A DNA stretch of 64,000 bases from contig JAZGUH010000379.1 in NCBI GenBank assembly GCA_037893225.1, positions 377,001 through 441,000 on the forward strand, given 5' to 3'. Shown here one piece after another: positions 1-12,600 of the stretch. Under the pieces are notes generated by a model. The model ran no database searches. It saw only the letters and a program-made list of their open reading frames with translations, and had not been told where the DNA came from. The DNA comes from Hippasteria phrygiana (Eukaryota > Echinodermata > Asteroidea > Valvatida > Goniasteridae). How positions within the stretch are numbered: the first letter of the stretch is position 1; each line of letters begins with the position of its first letter. Both the position numbers and the translations under genes were made by a program.

Positions 1-2228
1 CATACTCCCAAGGATCAATTGGTGTTGGAATTCTCTTGTAATTAATTTTTGATTTAGCAATTGGGTCTGTTCGTCTTTTCCGCCAGCGAACACACTGCAA
101 ATGCAATGTCATTGCCCCCATTGTGGGATCCCAAGCTGCAGTAAGGCCAGCCATGCGATTCAAAATCAAATTACATCTTGGAAACATTCTGATTTTGTGA
201 ATAAATGGAAGTATCAAGTATTGAGTTTCCTTGCTCTAGTATGGATACATGTGTGCACTGCAAAGTGTGTGTGTACGTATTGCAATATTGGTGCACTAAT
301 ATTACACATGATGTAGCTAGCACATGCGTGCAGTGTATACTACGTGCGTGAATCAGTTGCAATGCATGATGGGCTTACATAATGACCTTTGACCCAACCA
401 AATATTGTTTTTGCACGCTGAGTTCGAAGTCGCTGGTCTTTATTTGTTTTTCAGTTATTTCTGGAAGTTTTTGCTAAAAAGAAGTTTTTCGGAGTCAAGA
501 AGAGGTACTCATCCACACTCGGTTACTTGATATGAAAAGAGAGAAGAAGCAGTGATACGGAAAATGCGTTGAAAAACGAACAAAGAAGCGTGGAAGCTGT
601 AGTTTTCGTGTACAACACAATCGGTAATTTCCGTCACCGATCGTTTATCTTCGGCCACTTCCGTCCACCAATGAGAACAAAGTATTTTTGGCGCCGTAAC
701 ATTTCGGCAATTTTCGGGATGCAGTTGATTGATCACACCGTAAGTTAGCGAGACGACGAGTGAAGCTGTGAAAGTCAGCCTCAAAAAAGGTTCGATATTA
801 CTCCTCTTGAAGCACCAATTAATTTGTAAAATTAACCCGATAATCACATAACGTTATAAAACTCATCTTTAGTAATTTCGGAGCAAATATCATATTTTAC
901 GTTTGGGTTTCAAAGACCTTTTTATAATACTTGGTGAATAGTTGTAGAAAACAAGAACCCCCCCAAAAAAACGTGGGAGAGAAACAAACACTGTAGAAAA
1001 TTTATTTTCCAAAAATAACAAATTAGGCATGGTTTTCGCCCTCATTTTGTTCAATGTAATGTATTTTTAATCTCATCATGTACTCAGTTTTTGTTGACTG
1101 GTTTAAAGTACATGTTTTTGGTGATATTCTTGTAAGTTGTATTTTTAAAAGACAAGAAATATTGTTAATGTTGGCTTCGATAAGAATTTGGCACGTTTGG
1201 AAAATGACCACTCTAAACTATCCAAATCATCATGATGACCATATATCCATAATCTGAAAACTTGGTTTTTGTCATGCATTCTCTTGGTCGGAGGCTGTTC
1301 CACCAATTGCACCGGCGTCGGGCAAAGGGGTAGCCCTCCATTCAATTTGCACAGGGACTTACGTGTTTTGTCAATTTGTTTACAGTAATAACAAATGAAC
1401 ACAATTCTTTTTGGGTATAACGTGGGAGATATTTTTACTGCATAAAACAGTGAAATTTGGAAATATTTAAGGAAAAGGGTTAGCTGTTAGGACAATAATT
1501 TAGTTTTTCCCCCATTGACCACACAACACTATTCATTCCCCTTTGAGTCCAGATGGTGCGTTTGGTAACAGCCACCACCGACCAATCAGAGACAAAAAAA
1601 CAAGACCCAGTGGCGTCATGCCAACCGCGAGAATGTTTCTAAAATGTTTGTCACTGCGTACATTTACACAGACGATTTATCATTAAAAAATTACAAGCCT
1701 TATCGCAAATACCGCCTGGTTGAAACATCACACAATGGTCAAGGTACGGTGGGAAGAAAAAAGGAGCACTGTTCGCTCCTCTTTTCTTCCCACAATCCCT
1801 TTTGACCATTGTGACGTCTCCATCAGGTGGTATTTGCTATAAGATCTATCACAGAACACATTGAATAAACATGATAAAGGATGGTTGATACATGTAGGCA
1901 TTGCTCGATATATTTTGTGAACTGGGCTGAAAATTTCACATTGTGCATTTTGGTTTTGTAAACCTTAAATGTTCATGTCGTTATTTTATAAATTAAGGGA
2001 AAGCAATATTCTTTTTCTACCATTTTTCCCATAGCAATTTATGGGGAAATTTAAAACTGAGGTTCATTTGTTGCCTATTTTCAAAAGAACTAGGTTTCGT
2101 CCAAATACAACACTCTAATGGCCTTCTACATAATTTCCAGCTTCTTCGCACTTGCAGATTTTAATCATGGATGACACCTTTGTATAGCCAAATTGTGATT
2201 AATAGATTAATTTTCCTTTTTTTCCCAG
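1..2228. other. 5' flank and probable untranslated leader region of the NSD gene
   Basis: No conserved coding exon was recognised here. The first coding exon of the NSD gene follows a clear splice acceptor (TTTTTTCCCAG at 2218-2228), so at least one upstream exon and the promoter should lie here or left of the window. A possible donor (AAGAG|gtactc near 506) is the only hint of that exon and is weak. The stretch also holds one palindromic MITE (1694-1853). The longest reading frame, 509-847 on the minus strand, has no recognisable domain. Confidence 0.5.
1694..1853. mobile_element. Fold-back MITE family B, copy 1
   Basis: The two ends are inverted copies: AAGCCTTATCGCAAATACCG at the left and a rearranged GGTATTTGCTATAAG at the right. 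The inner parts also pair (CACAATGGTCAA against TTGACCATTGTG, and GTGGGAAG against CTTCCCAC). A second, better preserved copy is at 31474-31630. There is no coding capacity, so this is a non-autonomous element of unknown superfamily. Confidence 0.8.
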
Positions 2229-3601
2229 TAAATCTGATCACACTAGAACAGAAGGAGCCCTTTGTATGGGCACAACGCAATCCCAGGATTCCACTTCACA
2301 GGGATCCATCGATGATCTTAAACACGATTCGACAGAAAGCATGAATCCGAGTGATCAGAGGAATGTCCTTCCCCAACCCCCACCCCTGTATACTGCAAAC
2401 AATGATGCCTCTATTCCCCAAGGGTCCTACGGAGCGCCTAACATGCAGGGGCTTAACCCCATGGGAGGATATCCAGGCAGTTCTCAACCATACAGCCATA
2501 TTCCAATCAATCCGGTTCCAGGACCTCCTTACCACAAGATAGCACAACCAATGAGGCCGCAGGAACCAATTGTATCGCAGCAATCCATGTACCAGCAGTA
2601 CCCCCAGCAGAGCTATGGACAATCCACATACTCGCAGTCCTACTCGCAGCAGTTCTATCCACAATCGTCGTACCAGTCGACGTTTAACACCCCAGTGCAT
2701 CCCATGCAGCAACAGTTCATGCAGCCTCATATGCCGTATCAGCAAGCGCCGTCTCACTCTTCACCCCAGAAGTATGACATGTATCAACAGCCGTACCAGC
2801 AGGACCAAACCCAACTTCAGCAACCCCAAATGCCAATTGCCAAGGCTCAACTACCCATAAAACCACAGCCTCAGGTACTCCAACCATTCACTCAACCTCA
2901 GTCTTACGAGGCTCAGCCACTAGCCCAGACTCAACCACCAACCCAGACTCAACCACCAGCCCAGACTCAACCACCAGCCTCAATTTATCAGCCACCAGTC
3001 GTGGCGAATGTCTCACTGCAGCCCCAGAATCCCCCAATGAACCCGCCTCAGAAGCCAAGCACACCTCCAAGCCAAGTTCAGCCAAACAAAGACCCATCAT
3101 CTGTCATGCCAACTCCACCATCGGACTCGGCCCCCTCGGAGACCTCTGATGTACCTCCTGGTTCACCAGAAATTAAACTGACAATCAAGAAGACCTTTGA
3201 CAAGGGGCGGCCGCGTTTAACATCAACCCTCGTTGGAAAGGAAGGCAGTGATAAGACTGATGCAGTTGGAAGTGGCAGTGAAATGTCCAAGGAAGAAGAT
3301 TTGATGTTATCCGGCAACGAAGCTGAGGTTACGCCTAGCAGTAGCATGCCTGGAGACCAGCCTAGTCCCACTCTTCCAAAACCAAAGACGGTTGCTCAGA
3401 AGCGGGAGAACTTTAAAGTTGGAAAGGCTGCCGTTTTGCCCAAACCAACGTTGCAAGCAAACCCGCCACCAACTTCCTTCGATGAGAAGCCTTGTGAATG
3501 GCTGGTTGGTGACCTTGTCTGGTCAAAGGTCACAGGTCATCCGTGGTGGCCATGCATGGTTGCTTATGATCCCAACTTGGGTATCTATACAAGAATGAAA
3601 G
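2229..3601 (+). CDS. NSD: NSD exon: Q/P-rich N-terminus and first half of PWWP1
   Basis: The exon follows the acceptor at 2228; ATG at 2266 is the first start in frame. The frame is open back to the acceptor, so translation could begin in an upstream exon. Residues 1-300 are rich in Q, P, S and Y, with imperfect AQTQPP repeats at 2920-2980. [11 protein letters not shown] at 3169-3201 matches a conserved NSD N-terminal motif. The end encodes [18 protein letters not shown], the first PWWP domain. Donor AAAG|gtaaag, phase 1. Confidence 0.92.
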
Positions 3602-6600
3602 GTAAAGTATAAATCTAAAAACAAAGTATTAGTTTAAACCTTACAGTCCTGAATCCTCCAATTTTAATATGATTTTCCACACGCCCAAGGGAGCTAGGGT
3701 TAACGATAACATTTTTCGATTCAATTCAGTTATTGACAAAAAATTAATATTTGAAACAAGATCATTTCAGTTTTTTTGAATGGTAACATGGTGGATTTAG
3801 AGGCAAACAAAATTTCACAAGTTTGTATACTGTACTACTTCATGTGTATAGCTAAATTCACAAATTATTTACCAGATTTCCATTGTGACTATGTCTCTTC
3901 CATGTGGCCAAATTCACGATATACATGATGTAAAGGGTTCAGTTATTAGTTAGCTTGCTGCTACATGTATTAGTTTTCCAGTAAAATTTACCCACATTTA
4001 CATGTACATGTAGTTATTTATTGTTTCACAAATTCCATAGGCAGATCTTCCCAACTCCTAAGGCTGACAGTACTGCAGTGAAAAAAAAAAACGGCCTGCT
4101 ATGCAAACAAGAAAACTTTGTTGTTAAAGGACATTACATGTATGTTCCTTTAAAATTCTTTCATAAAAAAAATGGAAATTTGAAAGAGCTCAGACACACA
4201 TAGTGGCTGTTTTGTCACTGTGAGAATAATATGCAGTAAACGTGAAATTGGAAATGGTTGCCTCTACCAAAACTACACAACACTGCGTGTGTGTACAGAC
4301 ATGCATTGAACATGTACGTCTTTATTCACCAACATTTTAACTAATCAATTTGATTAGTGTTGTTGCCATGAAGCCATGTTGTTGCCATGAAGCCATGTTG
4401 TTGCCATGAAGCCATGTTGTATCCATTTAATAGCCACCGAGGACTAAAACAGTGATTTTCCATGTACTTATTCACCTATTCACTGACAGGATCTTATGGG
4501 AAGAGCTATCGTATGTACCATGTCCAGTTCTTTGGAGAGGTGCCAGAGAGAGGCTGGGTCAGTGGCTGCAGTATGCGGAAGTTCACAGGACGGAATCAGT
4601 ATGATCAACTAGTTCAAGAACTGGTCGCTAAAGTGAAACGAAAGGACCGTGGTAAAATGATGGCCAAGCTTGCCTTAAAGCCAAGTAAGAAGTCGGCCTG
4701 GGAAACATCAATAGTTGAATGTGAGAAAGCACTGCCCATGAGCAGACATGAACGCAAACTCAAGTTCACGTTCAAGTATGAGATCCCCAAGTCGGCAACT
4801 GGAAGCCTATCAGCTGAGCAGATTGATGTTGTATCCCTCGGTGATTCCCCTAAGATGAAAGCCAAGAGAGCTTACAAGAAGCAACAAGACAGTGAAGCAG
4901 CCGCCGCTACTAATAAGGGGTCCAACCAAGACCAGCCTCCATCTCATACTGGTTCTACATCAACTCCAGACAGACCCACCACCAGTAGCATGCCATCTGA
5001 AGAAGACAATCCCACAGGTCTTGTGCCTCGGACAAAGAGAAAATATCGCAAGAGGAAATCCAGTGAAGTCGCAAAGCCCTCTCCTGTTCAGGCATCACCA
5101 AGAACAAAGAGAAAGCGAGGGCGAAAATCCTTGCAGTTTTTGGCATTCTGTAGCAAGCATGTAGAGGAATTGACGTTACAACATCCGGATATGAGCAAGG
5201 CAGAAGTAAATGCTCTTCTTGAAGAAAAATGGGAGGAAACAACGGATGAAGAAAGAGCCAAGTATGGTACAAGCCCCGCACGGTCAGCTCCAAGCACACC
5301 CAGACGAGGTAAAATCAAACAAAACCAGGTAGCCAGATAAAAAGATGAAATGGTAACTGAGGAAAATTGCTTGTATGAATGTAGACTTGGGATGTTAAGA
5401 TTCCTGTAGTCATCAGAAAAAAGTGTTTTGCTGATGATGATCATGCAATATTTGTATTCATGTTTAAGAATGTTAAGCTGGCTTTCCACAGCTACGTTGT
5501 TGGTTTATTTTGTGGTACATTTTAGGCCAGTGGGTGAACTAAAGGCCACAAAGAGACTGAAACAACCCTTAGTACGTAAAGCCAGCTTCACACTTCCCCA
5601 GAGTTCAATTTCATCATGCAAAGTAACTAGCACAAGGAGCTTGACATTAGTGTTTTTCCTTTACCTAAAGTTTGCCAGTTACTACAGAGCTGCAGCAGCT
5701 TTTAGATACAGACATCCAGAATTTATTGCCAATATGTGCACTTTTACCAGGAACTTTATCCACAAAAGAAAACACCGAGCCGTACATGTAACTCAGTGGC
5801 ACATTTGTTGTATCCTAAGGGAAATCAACCGCCCAGGTTCAAATACTGTCCAGGTGCACTATGTGGATTGGGTTTCTTTCCAGTCCCTACCTGATTGCAT
5901 AGTTTCCCCGAAGCATAATTGTTTTATGAGCTGTTGTCCTGCTACTATAACTGAAATTTCCTTCCACTTTAGTAAAAAAGCTGGGACCTGAAGGAGAGCA
6001 ATATAAATTCACCAATCAGGCAACCAATGATAATTACTGAATATGTAACCAAACCTCTGCTGAATCGATCAGTTTGTTGGCTGCAAAACAGCACTAGTTT
6101 TAACTCTCTTGCCTTGGTGCTTTCTATGTGGCTTGATCTTATGCTGCAGCACGGAAGAGGAAAGACCAGAGCCCCGAGTCGGACCTGGTGGTGAAGCGAT
6201 CTCGGAGAGAGACCAAACCTTCAAAGAAACTACAGGAAGCTGATCTAGATAATCTTGGCTTCTCTCCTAAGATGACCAAATCGCTCAAGGTGAGTGCCAG
6301 ATATCCCATTAATCCTTTGAGACAGCTAAGAGCATTACAGTTCAATTTGATAATCAGAGGTTTATTAATATTTTTAATTCAGAGAGTTTTAAAATCAGAA
6401 TTCCAGTGCCTTGGTTTTACATTCAGAAAGTTCTGAAAAGTCATTGAATATCCATTTCTAGAGCTGTGAAATTCATGTGCAAAGTAGAATGAAAATTTAG
6501 ATACTGCAGCTGTAAGAAATTATCTTACCAGAGAGCATCTCAAAACCCAAAACACTTGTGACCTTTTATTGGGAACGCGGTACCTTTTTTATAAAATTTG

Positions 6601-9600
6601 AAAATCTCTTTTCACATAGAATATCTGGGATGCTCAGTGCTCGTACTGTTTGAACGTTTGTCAGTGCATGTTCATTTGTCAATTTTTCTAGAAACCTGCA
6701 GGTGAATACTAGTTAAAAACTGTTGCGACTAGTAAAATTACTTCAGTTGTGGGTAGTGGAAAAAAACCGGCAATCTACCCGTGATGAAATGGTGGTATAT
6801 GCATTTAAGTGAAAAATTATCCTGTGGGGGTGAGTAAAACTTCTTGTTGAAAGAGTGAAAAATGCTAGCCCAATCAGGTACATAAATATTTTAGCCCGAA
6901 CAGACTAATAACTGATAACAAGTTGCAAATGCAGTGCAATCCAATGCAGAACTGAATGTGTACGTGAATAGATTAACCCTAACAGCCCAAGGCTTTTTAC
7001 TAGAATCCTTCCCTAACCACACAAACTCCAACACTGTGTAGTAAACCAATGGCACATTCTTTGTACTTAGACAAAATCAGGGCATCAAGTCCCATGCAAA
7101 GTGATGGTGCCAAGGCTCTACAGTACCCAATCACACAAAATTCAACACAAATGGGGTGTTTGATTTTGGCAGGTTAGGGATGGTTAGGGTTAATCCAAAT
7201 ACAGTGGGAACAAGGGGAATGTGGTACGTGTTTATTCCTCAGTGGAGGATCCGAATTGAAACAGAAACATTCCAAGTTTTCCGTATGTCATATTTTTTAA
7301 GGACCTATTTATTTAAAAGAAACATTTTTGTCAGTTGAATGAAGAGGAACAGGAGAAGAAACACAGCAGATCGTCTGGCAAGACACGCTCGATCCCCAGC
7401 CAGGCTTTCACCAAGTTGACTCCTACCCCTGATGGAGGTGACGTAGAACCATTACTAAAGAAGAAGAGAAGAGGTCGGAAAGCCAAACATCTTACCAATG
7501 GAGCCTCAGTCCTGAACAGGGTACCAGTGAAAGCAGTCAAGACTGGAGGAGAAGCCATAGCAACTGAGGTAGGCATATAGTCATAATTGGACGTCTCAAA
7601 AGTTTGGGGTACACTGCCTGTTCAAATTGGTACACCTACTGTATCCACTGGAAACAGCCTTGGAACACCATGGCTGAGTTTGGGCGAGTTGTTCTTGTTT
7701 GCTCAAGAACAACTCGTGTCTTCGTTCGTGTTCCAGCCACTCGAATGCCCAAGAACGTCTGATAGCCCCATGGCTTTGCAAGAGTGCCATCTATCGCTGG
7801 TAAACACGCAAAATGTAATGGCTGTGCCCATGTACATTATTCAAGCATTCGTTTCGAAAACCTGAATTTTAGACTCAAAATAATTTAACGTAAGCACATT
7901 ATTTCGACTGCATTTTCCACTAGTTTGTTCAGAAAAAGCTCTATTTTCAAAACGTATGGAAGGAAATTTTAGGCAACTGTACCACGACTTTTTGTGCTTC
8001 GTCAGATCATCCGCCATCTTTGGACGTCTTCTAAGTTGCGTCAAATTACGTCATGTTCTTGTAAACCCCCGACTGGTAGGCGGTGTGCGATCTTTTTCCG
8101 AGTGCAATGTTCTTGGGTCGCGTTCCCGCCGTTTGGGCGCAAGAACGGGATACTCGTGTTAAGAACAGATCGCCCGAACTCAGCCCATGTGTTCCTATGT
8201 GGGAGTGTTGGGCTATGCAGTTACATGCTTACCGGGAATGGCTTAATCTAGTTTGGAACATGCTGAGAGCATGGCACATTTACAATTAAAGGACAGTCTT
8301 CTCACAAGGAGCATCATATGGGCAAGAATGTTCAGATTTCAAAACGCTTCCCAAGATTGATGGAATTGACATTGGAACAACAAACAAGCTGAGAGTGACA
8401 GAGATGAAAATGACGTCCTGAAATGCAAGACGGAGTCCAATAATTAACCCTAACCCCCTAGGCATTTTTACTAGGAAGTGTCCTCAACCTGTCAAAATAC
8501 AACACTGTGCAGTATACCTATGGCACATTCTTTGGACTTAGACAAATTGGGGCATCACAGCTCCATGTAAAGTAATGGTGCCAAGGAGCTACAGTCCTGA
8601 ACCCATCAAAATTCAACACGACATGGTGTTCGAATTTGGTAGGTATGGGACGGTTAGGGTTAAAGTGTCACTCATATGGGCTCCATGACCTATTAAACCA
8701 GACGTGTGGTCCAGTGATTTTATTCAAAATTGTCTTGCAACTTAACTGAAAAATCACACTTTGACTTGTCACTGCTTGTTGAAGTTTTGACTTGAACATG
8801 TACAAACCATGTTTGGTATAACTTGAATTCTCACCTGCACCGAATGTGTTTTATTAAACTTAATGTGCACTTGTCTTGCAGAGTTATTTTTGTCAAAATT
8901 ATCTTCATGGACTTCCTTACAAGCCCAGTGTGCCTATGAATGCTAAGTGAATTTTGAACCCTGGAAGTAAACTGATACTTTTGTGAGTCCTCTTTCTGCA
9001 ATGACACTGCAACGTACACTCTGTAAACAAATGCAGTCTGTATGCCATTGGTAACCTCAAGAATGTCTTTGGTTCGAATCCAACCATAGATGTCTAAAGA
9101 CTTTGCAGAGATGCAAGAGGATGAACCAGGCCTGATTATTGACACTGATCTGATCACCGGTGCCATCGAGTCGGCCGTGGATGGCCCCGAGAACACCAAC
9201 GGAGTTTCCTTCAGTATCAGTGGTAATGACTCTTTGTCTTTTCGTAACTTTCCTGGATAGAGCTTACTTCCAAACTGCCACAATTACCAGTTAGATGTTA
9301 GGGCACTTTTGGCAGAACATTTTTTTTTTTTTAAAGTAGATGGATGACAGGGAGGGGCCTTATTCCTTAGAAGTGATGCTGCGGATTGCTTGGGAAAAGT
9401 TCAGGAATTGTATGCTGGTGCAGTGAGGGTCTTGTAAATACATCATGTATAGCATAGTCAGATTTTGGTTTGGGTCTGGGTTTAGGTGCTCTGTAGAAAA
9501 AAGTTTTATTTAGACAGCAAGAGAGAGTCTATTATTCAAACATTTTTTTGGAAAAAAAATGACTTGAAAGTACGCAGAGATTTTTGTTTCCATAATTTTG

Positions 9601-12600
9601 TTTTATTAACATAAAAACATGTAAAATTTAACGTATAATTTTAATTCATCCTCCTTTTTAATTGTTGTGTTTCTTAGTCACCCGTGCCTGTACAGTTTTT
9701 TTGTGGGTCATATCTTTCTGGTCATAACATTCACTGCATTTAAAAAAATAATTTCTTCCACTAATCTTCCATTCATGTATATCCTTAAACTGCAACAAAC
9801 TTCTTTTCTCTAAATCAGTCGTTTAACATTTCAAAATTTGGAACTTGGGTTAGGAGCATATGCAAAACGCCAAGGATTGAAGAAGGGACTGAAAAGGAAA
9901 CGGGGCTTAACCAAATTTCCTATTTTGTGAGTGGGGAGGCAGTAAGAAGTGTTCATAAAAGGAGACTTGTTTTTGGCTTTTCTGAGTATTGTGAAAAAAT
10001 GTATGATCTATGTGATACAAATTGCCTGTTCACTCCCAGTCATATCTGCAAACTAATATCTTTGCTTGTCCCATTTACTGTATTAGACTTTGTCTGTGCG
10101 GTACTTTTTTGTTTGCAAGAGCAGAATTTTTCTGTTTCCGTTCCTCTGCACAAACTGGTTTAGCAATTTCTTCAAAGCGCATAATGTTTATTTGGTAGAG
10201 TAAGCTAATGTTGATGTCTGTTCCATGTATCAGGTATGCACAACACCCATGCCGATTTGTATCAAATTACTGTAAAAGTATAAGCTGGAAGAGAACCATG
10301 AAATGAAGTAAAACGGATTTTAAATTTCCCATGAAAAGAGTAAATGAATTTAAAGTATCAGTTGTAGGTAATAAAAAGGATATGGAAACTAGTCACAAGA
10401 TCTTCCGGAGGTTGAGTCAAACTTGTATCAAACCACGATAAAAGTACTGCTGCCGAAAACTTCCAGAATGTGGCCAGGTTTAGTCGGGTAGAATTTTTCC
10501 TCCTGGAAGAAGATCGACATGTACTTTTGATGGTTCAACATGCTCGTCAACGAAGACTGTATGTCGGCAATTAAAGTGATCAGCTGAAGAGATGAGAGAT
10601 ACAGAGGCATGCGAATATCCCTCCAGTTGGCACAGAAGCTCCAGAAGAATTATTTGCCATCCTTGGAATGAGAATTGTCAAAATGGTTAAGGTTTAAGAA
10701 ACCCTCGTATCTGGTAGAAGAAAACATGAGTATTACTTCAACTATTTCAGATTGTTGCCTCCCCCCCCCCCCAAAAAAAAAGAAATTGTTGATGCTTATG
10801 CAAACTTTTCATTTAGGGATTGATTCTGGAAAGAGTTGGATCCTTGAAGGAATTAGTTATTTTGAGGCATAATTGGGAGAAAATAAGGAAGGTTTAAATA
10901 ACAATTTAAAGAAAAGCCTTCCTGTAATCTGGTTGCAAGTCACACTGTTTCAGTGTTCTACTTTTATTTACTAGTGAAAGAAGTAATTTCTGAATGATGC
11001 ATTTGTAGATGTCTGCACTTACTGTACTTCTCACTGCATTGATGGTACTCTTTGTTCATGTCCATAAATCACGTTTTAATTTTTATTGATAAGTACTGTT
11101 TACAAAGGAAAGTACAATACTGTATAGAATATTGGGTGCTGTGCATATCACTGTACGATGGGTACATATCCCATCCTACAGCCTGCATGCAGCAGACATT
11201 AATATTAATCGTACTCGGCTATGGGTAAATCATTGTCACATTGAAAGTACCATGCAACTTCTTTTCAAGATTCTATATTGTGACAATCCAAAATGAAAAA
11301 TAGAATTGTGACACGGGAAGAATGTTGTTTGGGATGTGGTTATTTTATGTTGATAAATGTAGGGCTGCAATTCACAGATTGACTATTTGATTAAGCAGCA
11401 AGAAGGGTGGGTTCAGGTGTTGGTACAGCAGGTGTATTTCACAAGAGAGCCGGAATGCCCCACCCCTGTACTGCCCTCCAACAACTGGCAAAATTGTCTA
11501 GCCTTAATCATTTTATATTTACCTTTTCTTAGCCACTGTATACCTGTGAGTTCCCCCTCACCCTCCAAAAAGGGAGGGGGAAATTAAATCAACCCTCCAA
11601 AATTTTAGAGCTTAGAAGTGCATCTGTAATTCTTCTTACTTACAAGGATAAATAAGGCCTCTTGCTGACAAAAACAGATATGAGTTGGTTGTTAATGGTG
11701 ATTAAGTCATGTTATACTTGTATGTAAAAGTTGGTGTCATAGTGCAAAAGACATATATGCACCCTTGTATTTCTTTTGGTTAAAATTATTCTTCCAATTT
11801 CCCATCTTTTTTTTTTTGTAAATCGTGAGGTTTGGATCATTACAGTTTGTTGTTAGATCTGTAACTGCAGAAATCCTGTTATCATGAATGCTTGTAGGGG
11901 TTGTAACTGAGTATCATTCAGAAAGGCTAAGGCTTCATTAGCCTTTTAGAGGTATGGCGGACACAATAGGAGGGCGCTATTTGATTTGGGTAAAACCTGT
12001 GTATTTATACTGTTGTGTCCGCCATACCTCTAAAAGGCTAATGTAGATAACCTGCCATTGCTGGTATGCACTGTAATAGTTGTATTGCAGTCAACTTTAG
12101 TTAGTATATTTTATTTATTTCTGTTATTTCGTAGGCGTAATCTTTTTTGCACAAATGAAGTAGCATGTTTGAGATAGTAGAAAATGCATTTTAAATAGTC
12201 AACAGTCATTTACATTGAATACGAACAGGTCTTAATTTAATTGTCCCCTTCCTCAAGTCCTAAAAAAGGGAGAAAAATTATTTTATAAAAAATGTACATC
12301 TGTCAGTGACAGTTCATTAATATTGCTGGACCATTAAGACAGAAGGCGATATTTAATTAAGTTATGATGTTTAACTTGGCAGGTGGATTCCAGATTAATG
12401 GGATTTTTCTGATGAAGAGACTTCATTGAGAGTACCTGATTTGATTTTGATTTAGTTATTGTTGGTTTGATTTTTTAGCATTTTAAAAGGGCCTATGACG
12501 GTACATGACGTGCTTGTAGGCATGTAAATTACATACTTGTGAGTTTGCTAAAACACAATATGAAACATTCTCGTAGAAGATATTTTAATGACCGATGACC

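Noticed and set aside
509..847. Minus-strand 112-codon frame near the left end
   Set aside because: No recognisable domain or splice context; could only be kept with transcript evidence.
2296..2757. Antisense 153-codon frame
   Set aside because: Mirror of the Q/P-rich NSD N-terminal exon; no independent signal.
5428..5991. A 187-codon open frame in the NSD intron after the HMG-box exon
   Set aside because: It resembles no family; the best acceptor (5525) joined in phase to the previous exon reaches a stop after a few codons, and the next exon follows directly in phase. Chance open frame.
6973..7193. Interstitial telomere array
   Set aside because: TTAGGG-like words occur once at each end of a 213-bp unit; there is no tandem telomeric repeat.
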